Assembly: GCA_024243835.1 (NCBI GenBank)
Contig: JALPMN010000541.1
Location: 1 to 16,666 of the forward strand
DNA: 16,666 nucleotides
DNA from: Enteropsectra breve
Lineage: Eukaryota > Microsporidia
Reading direction: 5' to 3'
The translations under genes and the position numbers were made by a program. Every line of letters starts with the position of its first letter. Position 1 is the first letter of the stretch. The notes beneath the pieces were generated by a model, which saw only the letters and a program-made list of their open reading frames with translations, made no database searches and was not told the origin of the DNA. Shown here piece by piece: positions 8,526 through 15,706 of this stretch.

Positions 8526-8893
8526 GTAGTGCTTTAACTTTAATACTTATCCTAATGGGTCATCAGTCTTACAACTCGCCATTCAGTAATGACGACACCA
8601 CACATAAATCTTTCGACAACAATAATATAATTTAAAGATGATAATTGATAGTTATAATGGGAAACTTATTGTGCGTCCTAAATTAATTCCAGTATTAAAC
8701 TTACTTTCAGTTGTACCCGTTTTAAAATGCCAAGAGTGGCATTCTCCAATAAATCAAAGGTTAAGCTTTGGGTTACGTAGTAAAAGCACTATCTAATGCT
8801 ATCTTACATAATTTACGATTAAAAATGCAACCTTAAAACTTTGATTCTTTTAATGTAAGGGTGTTTTAGAAAAAGAAGCGCTTAAGATATTGC
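8438..8893. other. Convergent gap between B and the 755-residue gene
   Basis: Holds the 3' flank shared with C and an ATGAATAAA at 8461-8469. A 52-codon frame at 8638-8796 (+) starts with ATG but has no recognised product. A perfect 7-bp inverted repeat with a 4-base loop (8726-8743) lies inside that frame. Nothing firmer is seen. Confidence 0.4.
8461..8469 (+). promoter_or_regulatory. Likely polyadenylation signal of B (ATGAATAAA)
   Basis: AATAAA within ATGAATAAA, 24 bases after the stop of B. The same nine bases follow C (13681-13689), D (15354-15362) and the 752-residue gene (5188-5196). Confidence 0.45.
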
Positions 8894-8899
8894 TTTATT
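8894..8899 (-). promoter_or_regulatory. AATAAA 3' signal of the 755-residue gene
   Basis: TTTATT on the + strand reads AATAAA on the coding strand, 7 bases after the TAA stop. A 3' signal this close to the stop would fit the very short untranslated regions of microsporidia. Confidence 0.4.
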
Positions 8900-8906
8900 T
8901 ATCTTC

Positions 8907-11174
8907 TTACAGATGTATTGTTCTGAGGGCGCTTTCATAGTCGACATCATAAGGTATTTCTTCAAAATATAATCTGCTGAAGGCATTTTCATCGTTGCAC
9001 AGGTTCTCATTTCTACAAAATTCTATGAATTTGTTTTTAGTGTTATAAGAATCTGTTAGTAATGATTCCATTTGTCTTCTTTTTACTTTAAATTTGACAT
9101 TATTCTTATTTTTTACAACAACGTCATTAAATGCTTGATAGATTGCAAAGGTAAAATCTTCATTAAATGCTTGGTAGATTGCAAGGGTAGAATCTTCATT
9201 TAAAGCGTATATCATTTCACTGTAAAGCATTGAATTCGCCCTGACATTAAAAATTAAACATAATTCTCTGTTGGAGGGTAGTCTCAATGCATCTAATTCC
9301 AAGTCCAGAAGATCTTTCCAGAAATTATGATTTATAATAATCTCCACGGAGATGATTGTAGGAATTACATTTAGGGCTGTTTTAAAGAAGTTTCGAATAA
9401 ATTCCGTGTTAGTCTCAAGTTGTATAACCAAATGTGTTATTAAACTTCCTGTTAAGAACTCAGTGGCATCAATACTTGTAAGTTCGACATTTAAGAATTT
9501 ACGGTATTGGATTCTTCTGCTTAATGTTTGTGATGTCAATTGCACTACAATACATAAAGGATTAATATAATAAACCTTGCCAATGTTTAGAGGTTTTTCA
9601 ACAATTACCGCCTTGCTTAGGTTTCCATCTACAAAATATTTCTTTATGTGCTCAGAGTATATCATATCCGCCTCCGATAAAGAATTATTTGCTCCAAATA
9701 GCGAATCGCAGACAGTAACTTCCCCAAGTTCCTTTTTCTCAGTAATTTGAAAGAAAAGCTGCACAGCTCTAAAATGCCCAATTAAATGGTTGATAGTTCT
9801 TCTGAGAGAACATTCTTTAGTAAAGATCTTATGAATAACCAAATAATCGATTTTTCCACAATTGCCCAACACTCCAAATTTCTTCAGACTTTTTTCTTGC
9901 AGTCTTGGAACTAATTCTTGAGGAAATTCATCGAATCCTTGAATGTATAATGAGCTAAGCTTTTTTAGTTTATTCAGCACAGTATTAACCGTCTTAACAA
10001 ATAGTTCATCCAAAAAATCTCCTTCTTCTCTTGCATATGGCACTGTTTTATAATAAGGAAGCAAATTATAAATATAGACTTCCTGCAGCTCAGGAAGAAT
10101 CTCCATGAGACCAGTGTAGAAATAAAAATCTTGGACGAATGAAGTGCGTGGAAAATCCCTGGGCAATTTACCAGTATTGTTGATCATGTCATCGAAGAAT
10201 GGCAATACTATGACAAGCCTTCTATTCTCCACGGCCCGGTTGATCATATTGAGCTCTTTAATGAGATTTAATTTCTCAGAAGATTCTTCAATGTTGGATT
10301 CCTGCTTGAGAAAAATCACTTTGCATTTTTCTTGATAGTGCTGTTTATAAGTAAAATATTTAGAGTTTTCATGTAGGAAAAGTTTGCTAACTTGGCCATT
10401 TTCAATTTTAATCTCCAGATGATGGATATAACTCAAAAGAGGGTTTCCCATCCTTTTAAATACGGAGACAATAACCTTTTCTTTCTCTGTAGTCTCAATA
10501 ATAGTATTTTTTAGTAAAAATCTATACTTGGATAAGAGCGCATTTCTCTCTAGTTGATATACAAAGTTAATACAAAACAGATCTATGACTTTGATGCGCA
10601 TATGCAGCGGAGCGTCGTTTTCCATAGTAAAAACATCAACTTGTTTGTTTCTGTTAATAAAGAGATGTTGTGATGCCTCTAAAATCGAGATTACGCTATC
10701 ATCAGTCAATAAAATTTTTGATTCATTACACCATCCGGAAGTTAATTGACAGATAATTTGAATAATTTTTAGAGAAAAAGGAAAAACCAGTTCAATAGTT
10801 CCATCAGGATCAGTCGGAGATTCGAAAAAGTCATGATGCTTACTTTCTTGTAGCTGCTGATTGATGAGTTTTTTGTAAATTTCAGGGGTATCATTTGTAC
10901 TGCATTTAATTTTCGCTAAAGCATCCTCGTAGATGTCATACATTGAGAACTGTTTATTGATCTTGTTTGTAAATTCTTTATTTTTTACATGATCTCCTCT
11001 TAGTCCCCATTCCATATAATCAAACTTTAGAAGATCTCGCATGTCAAAGCTTTCTTTCCAGCCCTCTGCAGAAACATTTAGCCGAAAATGATCTTCAAAC
11101 AAGCGCGTATAGCGACAGTTTTCTAATTGAGGCATTGTGGTACATGAAAAAAGCTGCTTCAAAATTTTTTTCAT
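8907..11174 (-). CDS. Unrecognised 755-residue protein, possibly degenerate leucine-rich repeat
   Basis: The long uninterrupted frame is secure; the function is not recognised. The protein looks soluble, with Leu/Ile-spaced stretches in the middle such as ILPELQEVYIYNLLP and LKKLSSLYIQGFDEFPQELV followed by LKKFGVLGNCG. These recall degenerate leucine-rich repeats, which are common in lineage-specific microsporidian proteins; this is only a resemblance. The last 110 residues contain a 12-residue tandem duplication (NEDSTLAIYQAF / NEDFTFAIYQAF). No zinc cluster, membrane segment or signal peptide is obvious. The start ATG is preceded by TATAGCCCTA, a CCC-like signal, with an A/T box (AAAATTTTTATAG) just upstream, which fixes 11174 as the start. 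It is the only - strand gene inside the four-paralogue cluster, splitting A/B from C/D. Confidence 0.86.
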   Translation of the reverse strand: MKKILKQLFSCTTMPQLENCRYTRLFEDHFRLNVSAEGWKESFDMRDLLKFDYMEWGLRGDHVKNKEFTNKINKQFSMYDIYEDALAKIKCSTNDTPEIYKKLINQQLQESKHHDFFESPTDPDGTIELVFPFSLKIIQIICQLTSGWCNESKILLTDDSVISILEASQHLFINRNKQVDVFTMENDAPLHMRIKVIDLFCINFVYQLERNALLSKYRFLLKNTIIETTEKEKVIVSVFKRMGNPLLSYIHHLEIKIENGQVSKLFLHENSKYFTYKQHYQEKCKVIFLKQESNIEESSEKLNLIKELNMINRAVENRRLVIVLPFFDDMINNTGKLPRDFPRTSFVQDFYFYTGLMEILPELQEVYIYNLLPYYKTVPYAREEGDFLDELFVKTVNTVLNKLKKLSSLYIQGFDEFPQELVPRLQEKSLKKFGVLGNCGKIDYLVIHKIFTKECSLRRTINHLIGHFRAVQLFFQITEKKELGEVTVCDSLFGANNSLSEADMIYSEHIKKYFVDGNLSKAVIVEKPLNIGKVYYINPLCIVVQLTSQTLSRRIQYRKFLNVELTSIDATEFLTGSLITHLVIQLETNTEFIRNFFKTALNVIPTIISVEIIINHNFWKDLLDLELDALRLPSNRELCLIFNVRANSMLYSEMIYALNEDSTLAIYQAFNEDFTFAIYQAFNDVVVKNKNNVKFKVKRRQMESLLTDSYNTKNKFIEFCRNENLCNDENAFSRLYFEEIPYDVDYESALRTIHL
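9125..9196 (-). repeat. 36-bp tandem duplication inside the 755-residue gene
   Basis: Two adjacent 36-bp copies (9125-9160, 9161-9196) differ at three positions, and a short partial third begins at 9197. The frame is kept; each copy encodes a 12-residue NED..LAIYQAF-type unit. The low divergence suggests a recent replication-slippage duplication. Confidence 0.93.
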
Positions 11175-11195
11175 TAGGGCTATAAAAATTTTTAA
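11175..11195 (-). promoter_or_regulatory. CCC-like and A/T-box promoter of the 755-residue gene
   Basis: On the coding strand, AAATTTTTATAGCCCTA runs into the ATG. The CCC (11177-11179) is two bases from the start codon, and the A/T box is 6-15 bases further upstream. Confidence 0.6.
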
Positions 11196-11911
11196 AAAAT
11201 ACTGGATTTGTCAATTTAATAAGAAAATCATTGTGTATTAAAACTGTTTTTATAATCAGTATTTTATCGATAAGTAAATATCTTTTATATCAGGCTGTGA
11301 GGTGTATATTGCTGAATTCAATATTGTATTAAGTTAAAAAACTCATTAATTTTGGCTAGATGTACCCTAAATGTATCTATATCATTAATTTGTATTAATT
11401 TATGTTGATAGTTTCTTTCTATCATTCTATTTAGCACTTTTTAATTTAATAGTGTTAAACAGAGACCGATGATGATATGATGGGTATTTAATTTGTCGAC
11501 TTACCTCAAATGGACTTATGAAATTTTAATCAAATGACCCATTTTAGGGCAACAACCAAATAGCTTCTTTTCGTTTAGTAAAGAACCTGAAAGCGATATA
11601 ATTAATTAAAAATATAAGTGAAGTCTCCGACAATAGTTGTTATAAATCATGTTATTTAATTCTTTTACTAATAATAACTAAGAAAAATATAAATACATTT
11701 GAGAGTATTATAAATCAGAGGTTTCCACTTCTTTTTGAAGCTTTTATTTGAGTTTAAAAATATTCTACGATAATGCTTTGTTAATTTCTGCGAAAATTGA
11801 TTTATTCATTTTTTTGATACTTAAGGTTATTGCTCTATTGATATTAACACAGGCTATAATTTCTTCTCTAACTATGCTGGGTGTTTATTAGCTGTTCTTC
11901 TGCTGCTTTAA
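11196..11911. other. Long A/T-rich gap with possible upstream remains of a broken gene
   Basis: No intact gene. On the + strand several protein-like stretches occur in shifting frames: 11481-11609 (one internal TGA at 11535), about 11590-11760 in another frame, and 11825-11908 ending in a TAA directly before the ATG at 11912. They may be the eroded 5' part of the pseudogene that follows, but each piece alone could be chance. Confidence 0.3.
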
Positions 11912-12209
11912 ATGGACAGTAACGAAAGGCTTTATGAAAGAGAATGCTTGTTTAGGTTCTTTATTCATTCAACGAATTAGAACGTATCGGGGAATTTTAT
12001 CTGCATAGACGGCTTTACCAGCAGTATAATGCAATGATTCTGAATAGTTGTTCGCCTCAAACAACTATTCCCTGACCTTAGTTAGGCATTATGTGAAAAG
12101 AATTTTTGATAGCAGAACAAGGGCTCAACGCGCACGCTTTTGCGATTTTTTGGGAATTGGTTCGGATACTGTGAAGTCATTGGCTCCAAAAAATGATCAT
12201 CGAACATAG
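11912..12209 (+). pseudogene. Frame-broken remains of an unrecognised protein gene
   Basis: Three overlapping open stretches in successive frames each read like real protein. 11912-11980 begins MDSNERLYERECLFRFF; about 11956-12075 contains ELERIGEFYLHRRLYQQYNA; about 12048-12209 contains LVRHYVKRIFDSRTRAQRAR and then FCDFLGIGSDTV. These pieces use charged and aromatic residues evenly and are less A/T-rich than the surrounding gap, unlike random intergenic frames. Two frame changes (near 11956-11980 and 12048-12075) would be needed to join them, with no intron-like boundaries at those places. I do not recognise the family, and it is not one of the other proteins in this window. A sequencing error pair is the main alternative to a pseudogene. 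Confidence 0.45.
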
Positions 12210-12422
12210 TTTCAATTTGCACATTCGAAAAATAGTTCAAATAAATGTTGATCAGAAATTATTTCACTATTTGGGTATATTTTTAATTAAATTCTCTAAT
12301 TTCATAAATAAAAGTAATATGATAGCAAACCTTCTTTCTAAAAAACATATTTATCTTACTATAAGCCTTTTAACAACACCATTACTTTTTTAGGCAGGCT
12401 AACCTTTATCTTTTAGAAGGCC
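12210..12422. other. Gap upstream of C, partly shared with D
   Basis: From 12275 (TATATTTTTAATTAAATT) to the start of C the sequence is alignable with 13981-14172 upstream of D at nearly the same distance from the ATG (184 versus 192 bases). A 66-codon frame at 12193-12393 spans this non-coding homology and is not called. Confidence 0.45.
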
Positions 12423-12458
12423 ATCATTTTTTTAAAATTTTTCATAAAATATGCTTTT
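12423..12458 (+). promoter_or_regulatory. Conserved promoter block of paralogue C
   Basis: ATCATTTTTTTAAAATTTTT, then A/T, then ATATGCTTTT against the ATG; almost identical to B's block at both ends. It contains an AAATTT box. Confidence 0.6.
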
Positions 12459-13574
12459 ATGAACAAGGAAATGCTTGTAAACAACACGTTTAGAAAAGTA
12501 ATTGATAATCTTTCAAAATGGAGCCCTTGGCTAGTGAAACCATTTGCATATAGAAAAGGCGCAAACGAATCTCTCGACAATGTTAAGATTCTATTCTCCT
12601 ATAATGCAATGAGCCTCTGTTTCAATCTAGGTGCACTTGTTGCCATTATTGCAGTTGAATCTTTCAAGTACCAGCCTGACAAGCTACAATGGCTTTTTAG
12701 TATAGCAGGTTTCGCGGGTATTTTTGTTATTTTGACAAAAATGGTCCTTATCCCTGAGCTTACAATTACTTTCATAACTGGCTGGATATCTTACTTATTT
12801 ATTTCTATTGCCTGGTTCATTTATATGTACTATATGCTCAATATCCATTTAGCACACGACACCTCCCAGGGAGAAGCAAAATACAGAAGAATTATTTATT
12901 TAAGCCAACTCCTCACTTTTTTTGTAACAGTGGTACTTGATGCAGTTTCTCCTATAATTTTGATTATTACACTTGGTTTAATGCTTTTTACTATTCAAAA
13001 CTTAGACACAGACTATGGGATAGATCTAACAAGACTCATCGATCGTAATACAATGGATTATTTTGCAAGGCACCAAAATGAGGCTTTCTGTGCATTAAGC
13101 ACAGTATCGGTTATCTCATCATTTCTACAGCACTTTCTATACATATTCATTAGAACTTCTCGAATATTTACAATACCAAATCTAAGTCTCTCACTAATAA
13201 GCTCCCTGTTCTTTGGAATATCTTTCTTGGTTTTATATAATTACAACTACTGCTATAAACACACTGCCATGCTCATTTTCACCTTGCTTTTGTTCTGTTT
13301 AAACTATCTTTCAGAGGCATTTGTATTTTCTGGGGGCCATGCAATTGTTTGCTTAACGATAGATTTGAGCCGTACATTATACGGCAGGATCTCTGCAAAG
13401 CACATTAAACCCTATTTTTCTATAAAATATCTATTCCTTGTGAACCTTGTTCTTGCTGCTTCCGAGTTTGCGTATAAACATCTGGATGTCCACAGTGGAT
13501 TTTTTATCATGAATTTGCTTATCAAGCTGTTATTCTGGATCTTCTGTACCTCTGAGCCTGCGTATTTTTGCTAA
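12459..13574 (+). CDS. Multi-pass membrane protein, tandem family member C
   Basis: 371 residues with about nine hydrophobic segments. Family signatures are present: ARHQNEAFCAL with SFLQHFLYIF, HIKPYFSIKYLFLVN, and FIMNLLIKLLFWIFCT. LIPELTIT and a GWISY motif in the second/third segments are shared only with D (LLPELTIT, GWMSY), marking C and D as a pair in the N-terminal half. The start is fixed by the conserved promoter block and by alignment with B and D. The protein ends nine residues after FCT. DNA homology to B's longer tail continues beyond the stop, so C has been shortened by a small length change that alters the frame. Function unknown. Confidence 0.88.
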   Translation: MNKEMLVNNTFRKVIDNLSKWSPWLVKPFAYRKGANESLDNVKILFSYNAMSLCFNLGALVAIIAVESFKYQPDKLQWLFSIAGFAGIFVILTKMVLIPELTITFITGWISYLFISIAWFIYMYYMLNIHLAHDTSQGEAKYRRIIYLSQLLTFFVTVVLDAVSPIILIITLGLMLFTIQNLDTDYGIDLTRLIDRNTMDYFARHQNEAFCALSTVSVISSFLQHFLYIFIRTSRIFTIPNLSLSLISSLFFGISFLVLYNYNYCYKHTAMLIFTLLLFCLNYLSEAFVFSGGHAIVCLTIDLSRTLYGRISAKHIKPYFSIKYLFLVNLVLAASEFAYKHLDVHSGFFIMNLLIKLLFWIFCTSEPAYFC

Positions 13575-13745
13575 ACCGCATCAAAAGCAGTTCGCTAGTG
13601 CTATATTCATACGTTTCTGAGCTCAGCCAATCGAAATAGCAGACTCTAAAATATCTAAACATAAGCATACAAATTATTTTATGAATAAAATAGCCTTTGT
13701 TTTTTAGTGACTTTAAATATTGTAAATATTTGCGATACAGTAGCA
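13549..13745 (+). repeat. Duplicated 3' block of C with relic coding tail (partner at 8335-8525)
   Basis: After the stop of C, bases 13575-13650 still align with the coding tail of B (for example CTATATTCATACGTTT against TTATATTCATATATTT). The alignment then continues through TAAACATAAGCAT and TTTTATGAATAAAATA. About two bases of length difference just before C's TAA explain the lost frame. Confidence 0.7.
13681..13689 (+). promoter_or_regulatory. Likely polyadenylation signal of C (ATGAATAAA)
   Basis: Same nine bases and same surrounding TTTT...AATA context as after B, 107 bases beyond C's present stop; the distance reflects C's shortened frame. Confidence 0.45.
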
Positions 13746-14131
13746 TTTAAACCAATAAAAGATTCAAAAATGGTAATTTTGCTTTGCACCCACCATGAGT
13801 TCATACATGTCCTACACATGTGTTTTGCTCAACTAATTTAATGTTGCTGTTACTTAGAGTATCAAGAGATAAAGTAAAGCACACATTTAATGTATATCAA
13901 TGTTGTGCTCTAAGAGCATATTTTTCAAAAAAATTTCTTCCGGAGTTTATAAAAAGTGATTTAAAATATGGCTATTTTAGGCATATTTTTAATTAAATTT
14001 TATAAGTGCATTATAAAAACGCAATATGCAAGAGCGTTGTAATCTTTTCAACAGCAAAATCACTTGTATTTTCTCTCTAGATTACTGCATCTCTTCCTTC
14101 ACATATTAGGGCCTATATCACATAGTAAGAT
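13746..14131. other. Gap between C and D
   Basis: No gene seen. From 13981 the sequence is homologous to the DNA upstream of C. The remainder is A/T-rich with short inverted words (for example ACATGTCCTACACATGT near 13805) but no structure I can assign. Confidence 0.45.
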
Positions 14132-14172
14132 ATCATCTTTTTTAAATTAAAAATTTTAAAAATTAGCCTTTT
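14132..14172 (+). promoter_or_regulatory. Conserved promoter block of paralogue D
   Basis: ATCATCTTTTTTAAA, then an AAAAATTTT box, then TTAGCCTTTT against the ATG. GCC replaces the TGC of B and C, making it closer to the CCC-like signal and removing the upstream ATG present in B and C. Confidence 0.6.
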
Positions 14173-15333
14173 ATGAACACGAGTACAATAGTAGGCAATG
14201 TATTTAGAAAAGCAATCAATGATATTTCAGCATGGAGCTTGTGGTTAATGAAATACTTTGTACAAGACAAAAGCACTGTAAATCCTTCTGAGACATACAA
14301 AATTCTATCTTTATGTGAAACTATGAGCTTTTGTTATTCCTTCGGAATTCTTGCAGCCATTCCTGTGATTGATCTTCTCAAACACCAGCCGTATATGCTG
14401 AAAAAACTTTTAGACCTCATTCTTTACTCGGGTATTTTTGTTACTTTGCTAAAAATGGCCCTTTTACCGGAGCTTACAATCACTTTAATACTTGGCTGGA
14501 TGTCTTACTTTTTCTTGTCTGTATTCTTTTCCATATGGTTTTACTTCTTTCTGAATATCAATCTAACATACATCTGTTCTTCCAGGGAATATAATAGAAA
14601 ATATTCGATTTATGGCCATCATATCTTAACTTACTTTATCATATTGGCGCTTGACGTAATTTATCCCCCACTTATAATTATTTTAATCTTAATGCTTCGT
14701 ACCACTGTTTTCAACCCCGATGACAACGTTGATGTAAACTTACCGTATGTAGCTCTGAACAGCCGCTTAGATTACGAAACTATACGCATGAACAGGTCTA
14801 TGCGAGCACTAGGCATCGTAACGGTAGGTGCATCATTTCTTCAGCACTTTCTGTATCTGTTCCTTGGAAATGACAATATTTTTAATATGAAGAATATGCT
14901 TGTCTCTATTGTCAGCTCCTGTATCTTTGGACCACAACTGTTTTATCTTTGCAATTCTAACTATCGCCATCATCGCACTGCTATTTTTATTTTTCTCGTC
15001 CTCCTCGTCTGCTTAAACAGCTTTTCACAGGCATTTGGCTTCCTAACGGTCAGCATTTTAATATATGCATCCATGGAGTTAGTTCGCACCTTATATGGCA
15101 TGTTCGCAAAAGAAAATATCTCACCCTATTATTCTCTAAAGTATTTCCTTCTAGTTAATTTTGGACTGGCTAGTTTCGAGCTTGCATTCAGGTATCTTAA
15201 TGTATGCTTTGGTTTTAATATCATGAATCTGCTCATAAAACTCCTATTCGGTTGGTTCTGCACCCATAAGGCTGTACCACGTTCAAGCCGCCTTGAAAAT
15301 CAGTGGCGTCATGTCTTTACCCTCCGCTTTTGA
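14173..15333 (+). CDS. Multi-pass membrane protein, tandem family member D
   Basis: 386 residues with about nine hydrophobic segments. It has the family signatures (RMNRSMRAL with SFLQHFLYLF; NISPYYSLKYFLLVN; NIMNLLIKLLFGWFCT), but the first is weakened (M-N-R-S in place of Q-N-x-A) and the Trp before FCT is shifted (GWFCT for W.FCT). The N-terminal third pairs with C (MN start, FRK, LLPELTIT, GWMSY). The last 80 residues pair with B (AFGFLTV, IYASMELVR, NISPYYSLK), with B and D DNA there roughly 84% identical by eye over about 125 bases. The tail after FCT is unlike B's and C's. Start is set by the conserved block. ATGAATAAA follows 21 bases after the stop. Function unknown. Confidence 0.88.
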   Translation: MNTSTIVGNVFRKAINDISAWSLWLMKYFVQDKSTVNPSETYKILSLCETMSFCYSFGILAAIPVIDLLKHQPYMLKKLLDLILYSGIFVTLLKMALLPELTITLILGWMSYFFLSVFFSIWFYFFLNINLTYICSSREYNRKYSIYGHHILTYFIILALDVIYPPLIIILILMLRTTVFNPDDNVDVNLPYVALNSRLDYETIRMNRSMRALGIVTVGASFLQHFLYLFLGNDNIFNMKNMLVSIVSSCIFGPQLFYLCNSNYRHHRTAIFIFLVLLVCLNSFSQAFGFLTVSILIYASMELVRTLYGMFAKENISPYYSLKYFLLVNFGLASFELAFRYLNVCFGFNIMNLLIKLLFGWFCTHKAVPRSSRLENQWRHVFTLRF

Positions 15334-15353
15334 ATTACAGAACTCAAAGTACT

Positions 15354-15362
15354 ATGAATAAA
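15354..15362 (+). promoter_or_regulatory. Likely polyadenylation signal of D (ATGAATAAA)
   Basis: AATAAA within ATGAATAAA, 21 bases past the stop, as after B. Confidence 0.45.
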
Positions 15363-15438
15363 CTACTTTCATAGCTAACTAATTCTTAGTTTCTTTAAAA
15401 TTTAAAAATCGTATCGCTTTATATTAAATAAAAATACC

Positions 15439-15690
15439 ATTTCTAACATTCAATTTTTCTTTCATTTCTAGCAACTAATTTTTTCTTTCATTTCTAGCAC
15501 TATTTTATCTTTCTTTTCTAAAAATAATTTATCATTTTTCATTTCTAGCAACTATTTTATCTTTCATTTCTAGCAACTATTTTATCTTTCATTCCTAAAA
15601 ACAGTTTTTCTAACTTTCATTCCTAACAACAATTCTATCATTCCTTAAAACTATTTTTCTAACTTTCATTTCCAACAATTTTTCATTTTT
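15439..15690. repeat. Degenerate ~25-bp minisatellite next to the MYST gene 3' end
   Basis: About ten head-to-tail units of 17-28 bp, best seen as ATTTCTAGCAACTATTTTAT plus CTTTC. Two units are identical (15541-15565 and 15566-15590); the others vary, with boundaries near 15464, 15490, 15514, 15591, 15619, 15640 and 15668. The + strand is strongly pyrimidine-rich. It fills most of the gap between D and the MYST gene and starts about 17 bases past the latter's stop codon, so it probably forms that gene's 3' flank. It is non-coding. Confidence 0.85.
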
Positions 15691-15706
15691 CATTTTAATA
15701 TGCATT

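Noticed and set aside
8726..8743. Short perfect hairpin AATGCCA-AGAG-TGGCATT as a terminator or regulatory RNA
   Set aside because: A 7-bp stem occurs easily by chance; it has no T-tract and lies far from either gene's stop.
11462..11592. C/D-box snoRNA (GATGATGA near 11468, CTGA near 11587)
   Set aside because: The spacing is long, no terminal stem brings the boxes together, and no guide pairing can be shown; the words are expected by chance.
12193..12393. 66-codon + strand ORF upstream of C
   Set aside because: It spans the 3' end of the broken gene and then the non-coding segment shared with D's upstream region, where the frame is not kept.
15439..15690. CRISPR array or telomeric repeat
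   Set aside because: Units are contiguous and degenerate without unique spacers, are not telomere-like in sequence, and the genome is eukaryotic.
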